Positions 14,396 through 23,907 of a DNA stretch of 64,000 nt are shown piece by piece. Source of the DNA: JBGVSA01 sp049840475. GTDB taxonomy: Bacteria; Pseudomonadota; Gammaproteobacteria; Burkholderiales; Rhodocyclaceae. The notes under the pieces are model-generated. The model was not told the origin of the DNA, made no database searches, and was given only the letters and a program-made list of their open reading frames with translations. The stretch is taken from positions 496,001 to 560,000 of the forward strand of contig JASGKX010000001.1 of the NCBI GenBank assembly GCA_049840475.1. Direction: 5' to 3'. Both the position numbers and the translations under genes were made by a program. Position 1 is the first letter of the stretch, and each line of letters opens with the position of its first letter.

Positions 14396-15565
14396 TTACG
14401 GCGCCGTCTTGATTTCCACGCGGCGGCCAGCGCGGCCGTCGCCTCCTTCGGTCACCAGCGCCGGCGGCTGCATGACGATGCGATCGACCGCCACGCCATC
14501 GGCGACCAGCGTGTCGCGTACGGCGACGGCGCGGTTCTTGGCCAGCTCCTGGTTCTTGTCGAGACTGCCAGTCTTGTCGGTGTAGCCGGTGATGGTCACG
14601 CGGGCATCGGCATTGGCGGCGAGCCAGTCGGCGGCCACGCGGATGGCGGCCTTGCCGACGTCGTCGATACGGTTCTTGTTGCTGTCGAAGTAGACGCTGG
14701 CAGGCAGTGCAGCGGCCTGAACCTGCGCGGGCGCGGCGATGGGGGCCGACGCCGCCGCACCGGTGGCGGCCATCTGCCCGGCGACCCACTCCCGGTACTT
14801 CGATTCGGACAGCACGCGCACTTCAATCGGCATGAAGCCGTGGTCCTTGCCGCACAACTCGGCGCAGTTGCCACGGAAGACACCTTCACGGTCGGCGCGG
14901 AACCAGGTGTCGCGGATAAAGCCAGGGATAGCGTCCTGCTTGACGCCAAAGGCCGGCACCCACCATGAGTGAATGACGTCCTGCGCGGTCGTCAGGATGC
15001 GCACCTTCTTGCCCACCGGCACGACCAGCGGGTTGTCGACTTCGAGCAGGTAGTTGTCGCCCTTCCATTCGCCGCGGTCGATCTGCGCGCGTGGCGTGGA
15101 CAGCGTCGAGAAGAAGTGAATGCCCTCGCCTTCACCCTTGATGTAGTCGTAGCCCCACTTCCATTGGTAGCCGGTTGCCTTGATGGTGATGTCGGCGTTG
15201 GTCGTATCCTTCATCGCCAGCACGGTCTTGGTAGCGGGCCACGCCATACCGAGCAGGATCAGCACCGGCACGATCGTCCAGGCGATCTCGACGGTGGTGT
15301 TCTCGTGGAACTGGGCGGCCACCGCGCCTTTCGACTTGCGGTGGGCATAAACCGAATAGAACATCACGCCGAACACGGCGATGAAGATCAACAGACAGAT
15401 GATCAACATGAACGTGTGCATGTTGTAGATCTGCTCTGCGATATGGGTCACCGGTTGCTGCAGGTTGTAGCGACTGTTCGTCGTCGCACCGGTTTCCGCC
15501 AGACTTGCCTGGGCGCCAAGGATGCCCAGCGCAAAAAAAGCTGCGCGTGCTGCCATTGTTCTCAT
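14396..15565 (-). CDS. coxB: Cytochrome c oxidase subunit II fused to a C-terminal OmpA-like domain
   Basis: This 389-residue protein has a signal peptide, two transmembrane helices (about residues 40-60 and 80-102) and a cupredoxin domain. The CuA motif GNCAELCGKDHGFM is near residue 231. After an Ala-rich linker (about 270-290) comes an OmpA-like peptidoglycan-associated domain with VYFDSNKNRI, ITGYTDKTG and LAKNRAVAVRDTL. No cytochrome c domain follows. The OmpA tail suggests the oxidase subunit may contact peptidoglycan; such fusions are known in Burkholderiales. Start 15565 follows a GGTGGCAGAGAC purine-rich site and gives a proper signal peptide. It is the first gene of the leftward oxidase cluster. 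Confidence 0.95.
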   Translation of the reverse strand: MRTMAARAAFFALGILGAQASLAETGATTNSRYNLQQPVTHIAEQIYNMHTFMLIICLLIFIAVFGVMFYSVYAHRKSKGAVAAQFHENTTVEIAWTIVPVLILLGMAWPATKTVLAMKDTTNADITIKATGYQWKWGYDYIKGEGEGIHFFSTLSTPRAQIDRGEWKGDNYLLEVDNPLVVPVGKKVRILTTAQDVIHSWWVPAFGVKQDAIPGFIRDTWFRADREGVFRGNCAELCGKDHGFMPIEVRVLSESKYREWVAGQMAATGAAASAPIAAPAQVQAAALPASVYFDSNKNRIDDVGKAAIRVAADWLAANADARVTITGYTDKTGSLDKNQELAKNRAVAVRDTLVADGVAVDRIVMQPPALVTEGGDGRAGRRVEIKTAP

Positions 15566-16018
15566 GTCTCTGCCACCCGGGATAGCCCGCGGCGACGAGG
15601 TGAAGCACATCTCGTCGCAACGAGGACTTCTACGTGTTTCGTTCTTATTGACCGCAGGTGTCCCTCTCTGTCCCGACACCCTACGGCTGCTCTGCCGGTG
15701 CATGACGCACGGCGAGCCTCACCAAGCGTCGAAATGGTGCCACAGGCGGCCAAATACCAGCAAGAAGATTGCGGTTAATCAACGACTATCGTTTTGCCAT
15801 GTGTTGGCTATCGCGCGCCACACAAGGCACTGCGGAGAGGGTTCGCGGCAAGCTCATGCAGGCAGCATGGTCAGCCTGCACCTTTGGGCGGGGACGCACG
15901 GCAGCGTCGGCCCGGTTTGCGCCCGGGTAGAAAGAAGACCAATTAAGCGATTGTTTTGTTTGAACAATCGGCGGACAGAGATCGATTGATGCAGGGCTCT
16001 GGAGCCCGGTAGAAATCA
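15566..16018. other. Intergenic region upstream of coxB
   Basis: No convincing gene was found here. The region must hold the coxB promoter. It contains an 8-bp perfect hairpin with a 7-nt AT-rich loop at 15948-15970 (CGATTGTT and AACAATCG arms) and a GGGCTC/GAGCCC hairpin at 15994-16007. Their roles are not clear. Confidence 0.5.
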
Positions 16019-16040
16019 ACGGCGCCCATCGGGGCGCCGT
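16019..16040 (-). terminator. Hairpin terminator after pyrC'
   Basis: The arms ACGGCGCCC and GGGCGCCGT form a 9-bp GC-rich stem with a 4-nt loop, about 45 bp beyond the pyrC' stop. On the minus strand the stem is followed by TTGATTTC, a weak U-rich tail. Confidence 0.55.
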
Positions 16041-16084
16041 GCAATTGCTGCGATAGACAGGCCCGTGCCAACGGGCTCAAGCGA

Positions 16085-17371
16085 TCAGCGCGTGTTGGCC
16101 TCGAACATGACACGACCTTCGACGATGGTGTGGCGAACCATGCCGGTCACGGGCAAGCCGAGGAACGGTGTGTTCTTGCCCTGGCTGCGCAACGATTCAC
16201 GGGTGAGCAAGCGCTCGGTGCGGGGGTCGAAGATGCAGACGTCTGCACGCGCGCCCGGCGACAGATGCCCGCCACGCTTGATACCCATGATGCCTGCGGC
16301 GTCCGAGGTGATACGGCCAATCGCGTCGATCAACGGCACTTTCATCTCTTCCGCCCACTTCAGCGTCAGCGGCAGCAGCAGTTCCAGCCCGGTAGCGCCG
16401 GCTTCGGCCTCGCCGAACGGCGCCTGCTTGCTGTCGTCATCGACCGGCGTGTGGTCTGAGCACACGGCGTTGATCGCGCCACGCGCGAGGCCGGCACGCA
16501 GTGCTTCGCGATCGCGCTGGCTACGCAGCGGCGGCACGAGGTGGCACTGCGGGTCGAAGTAGCCGATATCCATGTCGCACAGATGCAGGTGATGGATGGC
16601 GACGTCGCACGTCACGTCCAGCCCTTCGGCGCGGGCGCGCTCGATCATGGCCAGCCCGGCGGCCGACGACACGCGCGTAACGTGCAGCTTTGCACCCGTC
16701 GTGCGCGCCAGTTGCAGGTGCGTGGCCAGCGCCACGGTTTCGGTTTCGACGGGAATGCCCGTCAGGCCCATGCGCGAGGCAACCTCACCGTCATGCGCCA
16801 CGCCACCCTTGCCCAGGTACGGATCGATCGGTTGCAGCCACACACGAAAACCGAAGGTCGCGGCGTATTGCATTGCGCGCAGCAGAACCTGCGTGTCTTT
16901 CAGCGGGTTGTTGGCCTGGCTGAATGCCACGCACCCGGCTTCGACCAGTTCGGCCATCTCGGTGATGCGCTCGCCCTTGAGGCCGACAGTCAGCGCGCCC
17001 ACGGGATAGACATGCGCGCAATTCAGGTTCTTGGCGCGGAAGCACAGCATTTCGACCAGACCCGGCTCGTCGAGCACCGGCTCGGTGTCGGGCGGACACG
17101 CCAGACTGGTGACGCCACCGGCCATCGCCGCATGCATTTCGGATTCCAGCGTGGCGCGGTATTCGAAGCCCGGTTCGCGCAGGCGGGCGGCAAGGTCGAT
17201 CAACCCTGGCGCGACGACCAGCCCGTCGGCTTCGATCGTGCGCTCGGCCACAAAGCCGGCCGGTGCGCTGCCCAGGGCGGCAATGGATTCGCCCGCGATA
17301 AAGACGTCCTGCACCTTGTCGGTACGGTTGGCCGGATCGATGACTCGGCCGTTCTTGATATGGATGTTCAT
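16085..17371 (-). CDS. pyrX: Dihydroorotase-like, probably catalytically inactive (PyrC' / PyrX type)
   Basis: This 428-residue amidohydrolase-fold protein resembles class I dihydroorotase along its length. Where active enzymes have the zinc-binding D-x-H-x-H motif, this protein reads LIDLAARLREPG (about residues 55-66), so both histidines are replaced. That is the hallmark of the non-catalytic DHOase homologue that forms a dodecameric complex with PyrB in Pseudomonas-type aspartate carbamoyltransferase. It is encoded directly after pyrB on the same strand, which supports a structural role. A catalytic dihydroorotase should be elsewhere in the genome. Start 17371 is preferred over the ATG at 17377 because AAGGA then has a workable spacing. 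Confidence 0.88.
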   Translation of the reverse strand: MNIHIKNGRVIDPANRTDKVQDVFIAGESIAALGSAPAGFVAERTIEADGLVVAPGLIDLAARLREPGFEYRATLESEMHAAMAGGVTSLACPPDTEPVLDEPGLVEMLCFRAKNLNCAHVYPVGALTVGLKGERITEMAELVEAGCVAFSQANNPLKDTQVLLRAMQYAATFGFRVWLQPIDPYLGKGGVAHDGEVASRMGLTGIPVETETVALATHLQLARTTGAKLHVTRVSSAAGLAMIERARAEGLDVTCDVAIHHLHLCDMDIGYFDPQCHLVPPLRSQRDREALRAGLARGAINAVCSDHTPVDDDSKQAPFGEAEAGATGLELLLPLTLKWAEEMKVPLIDAIGRITSDAAGIMGIKRGGHLSPGARADVCIFDPRTERLLTRESLRSQGKNTPFLGLPVTGMVRHTIVEGRVMFEANTR

Positions 17372-17519
17372 TGTCATTCCTTGTTCGAGCGCTTCGGCAC
17401 GCAGTCACATGCCTGCGTCGAGCTGCACGCACTTACGGTATTCGCGGAGCCCGGCGCGGTGCATACCTGAGTCAGCCCGATCGGCGCCACGGCGCACAGC
17501 CACGTCGTCGGCCGCATGG

Positions 17520-18491
17520 TCAGTTGCTCGCCAGCATGCTCATCACAGCCATGCGCACCGCGATACCGAAGGTCACCTGCGGCAGGATCACGGCGTTCTT
17601 GCCATCGGCCACTGCGGAATCGATTTCCACGCCACGGTTCATCGGCCCGGGGTGCAGGACGATGGCGTCGGGCTTGGCGACTGCGAGCTTCTCTTCGGTC
17701 AGACCGAAAATCTTGAAATACTCTTGGCTCGAAGGCAGCAGCGCACCCTGCATGCGTTCATTCTGGAGGCGCAGCATCATGACCACATCCACGCCGCGCA
17801 GGCCTTCCTTCATGTCGTGGAAGACGCGCACGCCCATGCGTTCGATGTCGGACGGCAGCAGCGTCTTGGGCGCGATCACGCGCACTTCGGGCACGCCCAG
17901 CGTTGTCAGCGCGGCGATCTCGGAGCGCGCCACGCGCGAATGCAGCACGTCGCCCACGATGGCGACCGTGAGGTTGGTGAAGTCGCGCTTGTAGTGGCGG
18001 ATCGTGTACATGTCGAGCAAGCCCTGCGTCGGGTGCGCGTGGCGTCCGTCGCCCGCGTTGACCACGTGGATGTGGTGGCGGCCGGTGGCTTGCAGGTGTT
18101 GTGCGATGAGGTACGGGGCGCCGCTGGTAGCGTGGCGCACCACGAACATGTCGGCCTGCATCGCGCAGAGGTTGTTGACGGTGTCGAGCAGGGTCTCGCC
18201 CTTGTTGGTCGACGAGGTCGCCACGTTCAGGTTGATGACGTCGGCCGACAGACGCTTGGCGGCGATCTCGAACGTGGTGCGCGTGCGCGTGCTGTTTTCG
18301 AAGAACAGGTTGAACACGCTCTTGCCGCGCAGCAGCGGCAATTTTTTGACTTCGCGCTCGGCCACTTCAGTGAAGGGTTCAGCCGTATCGAGAATCTGAT
18401 TCAGGATGTTCTTGGGAAGTCCATCGAGTGTGAGCAGGTGCTGCAACTCGCCGTCGGCATTGAGCTGCGGGTTGCGCGCGGGATTATTCAT
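17520..18491 (-). CDS. pyrB: Aspartate carbamoyltransferase catalytic subunit
   Basis: This 323-residue protein condenses carbamoyl phosphate with aspartate, the first committed step of pyrimidine synthesis. The carbamoyl-phosphate loop FFENSTRTRTTFE is near residues 67-79 and the HPTQGLLD motif near residue 150. The start overlaps the pyrR stop by 8 bp, and the DHOase-like gene follows about 150 bp downstream. The order pyrR-pyrB-pyrC' matches the Pseudomonas-like arrangement, in which ATCase needs the inactive DHOase for assembly. Confidence 0.97.
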   Translation of the reverse strand: MNNPARNPQLNADGELQHLLTLDGLPKNILNQILDTAEPFTEVAEREVKKLPLLRGKSVFNLFFENSTRTRTTFEIAAKRLSADVINLNVATSSTNKGETLLDTVNNLCAMQADMFVVRHATSGAPYLIAQHLQATGRHHIHVVNAGDGRHAHPTQGLLDMYTIRHYKRDFTNLTVAIVGDVLHSRVARSEIAALTTLGVPEVRVIAPKTLLPSDIERMGVRVFHDMKEGLRGVDVVMMLRLQNERMQGALLPSSQEYFKIFGLTEEKLAVAKPDAIVLHPGPMNRGVEIDSAVADGKNAVILPQVTFGIAVRMAVMSMLASN

Positions 18492-18984
18492 GGAGGAGCC
18501 TCAGCGAAAAGAGTCCGGCTTCGTCCTGCGACAGGGCAAGACTGGAGCCGGCGGGAAGCGGTTGCGACAGGGTGTGCGCGCAGTAACGGGCACCGATGGG
18601 CAGCTCGCGCTCACCACGGTTGACCAGCACCGCCAGATCGATGCGTGCGGGGCGGCCATAGTCGAACAGTTCGTTGAGCGCGGCGCGTGTGGTGCGCCCG
18701 GTGTAGAGGACGTCATCGACGAGGATGATCGAACGGCCTTCAACGTCGAACGGAATGTCCGATCGCTGCGGCTTGCCATGCAGGCCGCGCGAGCCGTAGT
18801 CGTCGCGATAGAAAGCCACGTCGATGGTGCCCAGCGGCTGGGTGATGCCCAGCTCGCGATGCAGGTATTGGGCGAGCCATACGCCGCCGGTGTGAATACC
18901 GACAAGCGCGGTATCGGGCGTCAGCGTGGGGCGAATGAGGTCCACCAGATGGCGGGCCAGCAGGTTGGCGTCAAGTTGTTCCAT
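18484..18984 (-). CDS. pyrR: PyrR bifunctional pyrimidine regulator / uracil phosphoribosyltransferase family
   Basis: This 166-residue type I phosphoribosyltransferase has the PRPP-binding loop IILVDDVLYTGRTTRAAL at about residues 92-109. PyrR makes UMP from uracil and PRPP and, in many bacteria, regulates pyr transcripts by RNA binding. I did not find a clear PyrR-binding attenuator upstream of pyrB here, so regulation by that route is not supported. It overlaps ruvX upstream by 14 bp and pyrB downstream by 8 bp, indicating one transcript. Confidence 0.92.
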   Translation of the reverse strand: MEQLDANLLARHLVDLIRPTLTPDTALVGIHTGGVWLAQYLHRELGITQPLGTIDVAFYRDDYGSRGLHGKPQRSDIPFDVEGRSIILVDDVLYTGRTTRAALNELFDYGRPARIDLAVLVNRGERELPIGARYCAHTLSQPLPAGSSLALSQDEAGLFSLRLLHE

Positions 18985-19411
18985 GGCTGTCCAGGTAACT
19001 CTGAAGAATGCGCTGGGCCGCCAGCGCGTCGAGATGCTGCTTGCGTTCGCGCCAATCGCGCATGCGCCCGCCGCCAGCGTGGCCGACTTCGCGCAGCATA
19101 TCTTCGGCCTCGGCCGAAGACAGGCGCTCGTCGATAAGATCCACGGGCAAGCCGAAGCGGCCGTTGAGCTGGTTGGCGAAGCGCCGGCAGCGCGCCGTCA
19201 TGTCGTGCTCGGCACCATCCATGGCCAGCGGCAGGCCAACGACCAGCCGGCCCGGCCGCCACTCATCGATGAGCTTTGCAATGGCTGCAAAACGCGGCGC
19301 AGCGGCTTCGCCGGCAATCGTCGTCAGCGGCTGGGCGAGGCCGGTTTCGGTCTCGCCGACCGCCACGCCGATACGGGCCGTGCCGAAATCAAAGCCGAGC
19401 AAGGTCGTCAC
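18971..19411 (-). CDS. ruvX: Putative pre-16S rRNA nuclease / Holliday junction resolvase-like
   Basis: This 146-residue RNase H-fold protein of the YqgF family begins with LLGFDFGTARIGVAVGE, where the first catalytic Asp lies, and has DERLSSAEAE later. The family trims the 5' end of 16S rRNA precursors. It sits between yqgE and pyrR, a common proteobacterial order, and overlaps pyrR by 14 bp. The gene is complete and of usual length. Confidence 0.93.
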   Translation of the reverse strand: MTTLLGFDFGTARIGVAVGETETGLAQPLTTIAGEAAAPRFAAIAKLIDEWRPGRLVVGLPLAMDGAEHDMTARCRRFANQLNGRFGLPVDLIDERLSSAEAEDMLREVGHAGGGRMRDWRERKQHLDALAAQRILQSYLDSHGTT

Positions 19412-19492
19412 CGGCTTCCTCCCGGCGGCAGCCCTGCAATAGCGGAAAAAACGGCGACGGCGCAGCGGCGCGTAGGGGCGATGGATGCGCCC

Positions 19493-20062
19493 TCACGCAT
19501 GTCCGGCAACGTCCGAGAGGTTGGTGAAATCGATGCCCAGCAGTTGCATCGCCGCCCCCAGGCGCTCTTCAGGCGGCAGGTTGAAGATGATGTCGCCATC
19601 GGCCGGTACGGTAAGCCAGGCGTTCTGGGCCAGTTCTTCTTCGAGCTGGCCTGCGGTCCAGCCTGCGTAGCCAAGCGAAATGAGGATTTCGCGCGGTTCG
19701 CCCTGACTGCCGACCGATTGCAGGATGTCCTTCGAGCTGGTCAGCGCAATGTCGCTGTTGACGCGCAGGCTCGACTGCCAGTCGCCCGCTGGCCGATGCA
19801 GCACAAAGCCGCGATCGGTCTGTACGGGGCCGCCGAAATACACCGGCAGATCCGCAAAACCATCGGACTCGAGCGGCAGTTCGACGCGCTCGAACAGACC
19901 CTGAACCGTCAGGTCGATCGGCCGGTTGACGATGACTCCCAGCGCTCCATCCTCGTTGTGCTCTGCCACGTAGGTCAGCGTGCGGGAGAAATTCGGATCA
20001 ACCATCGAGGGCATGGCGATCAGGAAGTGGTGGGTGAGGTTGACGTTTTTCACGGTGTGCAT
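19493..20062 (-). CDS. YqgE/AlgH family protein
   Basis: This 189-residue protein starts with the family pattern NLTHHFLIAMPSM and contains YVAEHNEDGALGVIVNRP and the later VYFGGPVQTDRGFVLH segment, all diagnostic of UPF0301/AlgH. The biochemical role is unknown; in Pseudomonas AlgH affects alginate regulation. Start 20062 follows a GAGGAAGG Shine-Dalgarno sequence. The longer reading frame upstream has no homologous sequence and was not used. It is followed by ruvX about 80 bp away. Confidence 0.9.
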   Translation of the reverse strand: MHTVKNVNLTHHFLIAMPSMVDPNFSRTLTYVAEHNEDGALGVIVNRPIDLTVQGLFERVELPLESDGFADLPVYFGGPVQTDRGFVLHRPAGDWQSSLRVNSDIALTSSKDILQSVGSQGEPREILISLGYAGWTAGQLEEELAQNAWLTVPADGDIIFNLPPEERLGAAMQLLGIDFTNLSDVAGHA

Positions 20063-20209
20063 TTTAGCCTTCCTCGGCGCCCTCTGGCAGACCGCAGCCA
20101 GGGAGAGTGCTGCAAATTGAAACCGGCGCACACCGCTGGCCAGATCGTGGCTTGACGCCCAGCGCGGTTGCGCTAGGGTGGGCAGCCCATCAAAAAGCGC
20201 GCCGCCCAC

Positions 20210-21646
20210 ATGCCTGATCCGACCGAAACGCCGGCCCTCGTGTGGTTTCGCCGCGATTTACGCGACGAGGACCACGCCGCGCTCCACCTGGCCTTGCGAC
20301 GACATGCCAGGGTGTTCTGCGCGTTCGTCTTCGACACCGATATCCTCGATGCGTTGCCTCGGCATGACCGGCGGGTGGAGTTCATTCGCGAATCGTTGGT
20401 CGAACTGGACGCCAGCCTGCGCACCAGCGGGGGCCAATTGATCGTGCGCCATGGCCGGGCCCGCGAGCAGATTGTGCGGCTTGCCGTTGAGTTGGGCGTG
20501 GGTGCCGTCTACGCCAACGGCGACTACGAACCGGCAGCCATCGAGCGCGACGCAGACGTGGCACGCGCCTTGTTTGACGCTGGCATCGGCTTTGTCAGCA
20601 ACAAGGATCAGGTGATCTTTGAGAAAGACGAGCTGCTGACGCAATCCGGGCGCCCGTTCGCCGTCTTCACGCCTTATCGCAATGCGTGGCTGCGCAAGGT
20701 AAACGAGTTCTTTCTGTCGCCCTGGCCCGTGCAGAAGTACCGCCACCGGCTGGCCCCTCCGATCGATCAGGCGGCGGTGCCGACGCTGCAGGACATTGGC
20801 TTCGAGCCCACCAATCTGCGCGAGATCGCCCTACCCTGCGGCATGCAAGGCGCGCGCGCGTTGTGGGCGGATTTCCAGCGACGCATCGATCGCTACCACG
20901 AACAACGCGACTTCCCCGCCAGCAAAGGCGTGTCGTATCTGTCGGTCCACCTGCGCTTTGGCACCATATCCATCCGCGAACTCGCCCGGCATGCATGGCA
21001 GCGGGACTCCGAAGGCGCCCGCATGTGGCTGTCCGAGCTGATCTGGCGCGACTTCTATCACCAGATCCTCTACCACCACCCGCACGTCGTCACCCGCGCA
21101 TTCCGCCCCGAATACGACGCAGTGCCGTGGGTCGACAATGAAGCGTACTTCCAGGCCTGGAGCGAAGGGCGCACGGGGTACCCGATCGTTGACGCGGCCA
21201 TGCGCCAGCTGAACCAGACGGGCTACATGCACAACCGCCTGCGCATGATCACCGCGAGCTTTCTGACCAAAGACCTTGGTATCCATTGGCTGCGCGGCGA
21301 GCGCTACTTTGCCCAACAACTCAATGACTACGACCTGGCGGCCAACAATGGGGGCTGGCAATGGGCCGCATCGACGGGCTGCGACGCACAGCCGTGGTTC
21401 CGCATCTTCAATCCGGTGACTCAGTCGAAGAAATTCGACCCGGACGGCGCCTTCATTCGCCGCTATGTACCGGAACTTGCCGAGCTTTGCGGTAAGTTCA
21501 TCCACGAACCGTGGATGAACTTGGGTGCAATTCCTTTGTCAAACGCCTTTTCAAACAAGCTAGACTACGCGCCGCCCATCGTAGATCACGACACTGCGCG
21601 GAAAGCGTGCCTGGCTCGCTTCTCTCGTCTCAAGTCCCACCCATAA
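20210..21646 (+). CDS. phrB: Deoxyribodipyrimidine photolyase
   Basis: This 478-residue protein repairs cyclobutane pyrimidine dimers with light energy. It begins with the photolyase signature LVWFRRDLR (antenna-binding domain). The C-terminal FAD-binding domain carries NNGGWQWAASTGCDAQP and FNPVTQSKKFDPDG, both diagnostic of class I CPD photolyase. The length is normal. It is divergent from yqgE and ends 174 bp before the first pectate lyase gene, so it marks the left edge of the polysaccharide-degradation cassette. Confidence 0.95.
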   Translation: MPDPTETPALVWFRRDLRDEDHAALHLALRRHARVFCAFVFDTDILDALPRHDRRVEFIRESLVELDASLRTSGGQLIVRHGRAREQIVRLAVELGVGAVYANGDYEPAAIERDADVARALFDAGIGFVSNKDQVIFEKDELLTQSGRPFAVFTPYRNAWLRKVNEFFLSPWPVQKYRHRLAPPIDQAAVPTLQDIGFEPTNLREIALPCGMQGARALWADFQRRIDRYHEQRDFPASKGVSYLSVHLRFGTISIRELARHAWQRDSEGARMWLSELIWRDFYHQILYHHPHVVTRAFRPEYDAVPWVDNEAYFQAWSEGRTGYPIVDAAMRQLNQTGYMHNRLRMITASFLTKDLGIHWLRGERYFAQQLNDYDLAANNGGWQWAASTGCDAQPWFRIFNPVTQSKKFDPDGAFIRRYVPELAELCGKFIHEPWMNLGAIPLSNAFSNKLDYAPPIVDHDTARKACLARFSRLKSHP

Positions 21647-21820
21647 GGAGACTCAAACGCGCGGCGCAGTGCGGGCTTGCCTGAGACCGTTCCCAAGAGA
21701 CCGGCGGGCGAGCCCGATGCGGGCCTGTCCCTCTCGCAAAGACAGGTTGCGCACGGCCTGCGACGAGGCACCGAGGAGCGCCGCCAAGGCGCTTTGAGAC
21801 ACCAAGGAGGAGACAACATC

Positions 21821-23593
21821 ATGCAGTACGCATCACGCTGCGCGAAAGCGCTGGCGGCATCGACCCTGCTCGCCGTTCTGACAGCCTGCGGCGGAGGCGG
21901 CGGAGACTCACCGTCCGGCTCGAACAGCAGCATCGCCAGCAGCAGTTCCAGCACATCCACGAGTACGTCGTCGTCATCCCGGAGCAGCACGTCAAGCACC
22001 AGTTCGTCGACCGCATCGAGTACGTCGTCCGCATCGAGCATCACCAGTTCAAGCAGCTCAACCAGCAGCACCACGTCGAGCACGTCCAGCACTTCAAGCA
22101 TGTCGAGTTCGACCGGAACATCAAGTAGTTCGAGTTCTTCGTCGAGCACGCCCAGCGTGCCGGTGGGCCTGAGCATCTACAACGTCGACGGCTATGCCGC
22201 ACTGGGCACCAAGGTCACCGGTGGCGGAGCAATCACCGAGGCCGACAGCAAATACCGCAAGGTCACGACAGCCGCCGAGTTCGTCACCGCCATCACTGAC
22301 GCTAAGATCGGTAGCAAGAGCCTGGTCAAGGTCATTGAGATCATGAACGACCTGAACCTCGGCACCATCGAGTCAGGCGTGGCCATCTCGGGCCCGTACC
22401 GCGCGCAGTCAACACAGCCACAGATGCACCCCGAGCTGAAGCTGACCGGCATGAGCCTGATCGACATCCAGAAAATCGACGGCCTGACGATCTACTCCAA
22501 AAACGGCGCCACGCTGCGTCACGGTGAGCTGAACCTGAAGGATGTGAACAACGTCATCATCCGCAACCTCAAGTTCGACGAAGCCTGGGAATGGGACGAA
22601 GCCACCAAGGGCGACTACGACAAGAACGACTGGGACTACATCACGTTAGGCGACGGCACGGCTGCCACCAAGGTGTGGATCGATCACTGCACGTTCTACA
22701 AGGCCTATGACGGCATCGTCGACATCAAGGGCGGCTCCAGCGGCGTCACCATCTCGTGGAGCGAAATCCTCGGCGGCGACAGTCGTGGCGGTGCGTTCAT
22801 CAAGGCGCAGATGGACTATCTGGAGACCGCCAAGCCGACCTTCTACAAAATGTTGCGCGACAACGGCCTGACGCAGGACCAGATCACCCTGGTCTCCAGT
22901 ACCGTCAAGAAGGGACACTTGGTCGGCGCAACCGCCAAGGACGCAGAAAACAACAGCCTGCAACTGACACTGCACCACAACTATTACCAGGATCTGCAGG
23001 ACCGCATGCCGCGCCTGCGGGGCGGTGACGTGCAGGTGTTCAATATCTTCGCCGACAGCAGCAATGCTCGCGTCATAAAGACATGGCTGGACCCGATCAT
23101 CGCTGGGAATGCCACACTGACGAAGAATCTGCTCGGCACAGGCTCGTACCACTTCGGCATTACGTCGAACGGCACGATCTCGACCGAGAGTGGTGTCATC
23201 GAAGTCGACAACAGCCTTTACGTGGGCGTGCTCACCCCCTTGCGCAACAACCAGACCGACCCGAGCGATGCCACCTACACGGGCTCGATCATCGCGCGCA
23301 ACACGCAGCATGAGTTGCTTGCCGCCGATATGCCGGCAACGTCGCAGCAAAGCACATATACCGCGCAGGGGCAGACCTGGTCTGTGTGGAAGGGCAACAG
23401 CGCGGATTCGACCAGCACGCTCGGTCCGATTCAGGCTCCAGCTATCTACTTGAGCTACAAGAATGCGCCGCCCAACCCGAACATCATGCATCAGCCGGGC
23501 GAGCTACGTGCGCTGCTCCACACGGGCACCGAGCCTGCCGGCGCAGGGAAGATCACGCTGACAACAGCGCAGTGGCTCAATTCGCAGAACTGA
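21821..23593 (+). CDS. Pectate lyase, polysaccharide lyase family 1, lipoprotein with Ser/Thr-rich linker (copy 1)
   Basis: This 590-residue protein has a lipoprotein signal (lipobox LTAC, about residues 20-24), a Gly stretch, a Ser/Thr-rich linker (about residues 30-110) and a parallel-beta-helix PL1 catalytic domain. The PL1 signature WIDHCTFYKAYDG begins near residue 286, and the RMPRLRGGD segment with the catalytic arginine is near residue 395. Family enzymes cleave polygalacturonate by calcium-dependent beta-elimination. Start 21821 follows AAGGAGGAG and gives the lipobox. The protein is probably surface- or outer-membrane-anchored. A second, nearly identical catalytic domain follows at 23908. 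The two copies differ mainly in signal and linker. Confidence 0.93.
   Translation: MQYASRCAKALAASTLLAVLTACGGGGGDSPSGSNSSIASSSSSTSTSTSSSSRSSTSSTSSSTASSTSSASSITSSSSSTSSTTSSTSSTSSMSSSTGTSSSSSSSSSTPSVPVGLSIYNVDGYAALGTKVTGGGAITEADSKYRKVTTAAEFVTAITDAKIGSKSLVKVIEIMNDLNLGTIESGVAISGPYRAQSTQPQMHPELKLTGMSLIDIQKIDGLTIYSKNGATLRHGELNLKDVNNVIIRNLKFDEAWEWDEATKGDYDKNDWDYITLGDGTAATKVWIDHCTFYKAYDGIVDIKGGSSGVTISWSEILGGDSRGGAFIKAQMDYLETAKPTFYKMLRDNGLTQDQITLVSSTVKKGHLVGATAKDAENNSLQLTLHHNYYQDLQDRMPRLRGGDVQVFNIFADSSNARVIKTWLDPIIAGNATLTKNLLGTGSYHFGITSNGTISTESGVIEVDNSLYVGVLTPLRNNQTDPSDATYTGSIIARNTQHELLAADMPATSQQSTYTAQGQTWSVWKGNSADSTSTLGPIQAPAIYLSYKNAPPNPNIMHQPGELRALLHTGTEPAGAGKITLTTAQWLNSQN
22166..23593 (+). repeat. 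Direct repeat, pectate lyase catalytic region copy 1
   Basis: The DNA encoding the PL1 domain is repeated at 24409-25839 with one extra codon in copy 2. Long uninterrupted identical runs are visible, for example from about 22527 for more than 100 bp. The linkers upstream differ, as do some surface stretches. Confidence 0.9.
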
Positions 23594-23637
23594 TCGACTA
23601 GATATCGCCGACGGGTTCGCCCACGGCGTATTGAAAT

Positions 23638-23665
23638 GGCCGGCCAATCGCCGGCCTTTTTTTTT
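23638..23665 (+). terminator. Rho-independent terminator of pectate lyase 1
   Basis: The stem GGCCGGC/GCCGGCC with a 5-nt loop is followed by nine T residues. It stands 45 bp after the stop codon. The rest of the gap to the next gene (to 23907) holds no gene and presumably the promoter of copy 2. Confidence 0.9.
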
Positions 23666-23907
23666 GGTGGCCCGCTACGTTTCGTTTTCAGCAGGCTCGC
23701 ATCGCAGACAGCGATATCGCCCCCTCCTTTCGCCATAGGATTTTTCCTGCGTCGCGTGTGATTTTTAGAAAGACAAGACATCCCGATTGATGATCCACAA
23801 CGCTGTCCGCCTTCCACGACCTATCTGATTGTCATCGCATGAGACCGGAATCATTCTTGCCCATCCGGGACTCCATCCGGGCAGAAGAAAATATCCAGGA
23901 GACAACG

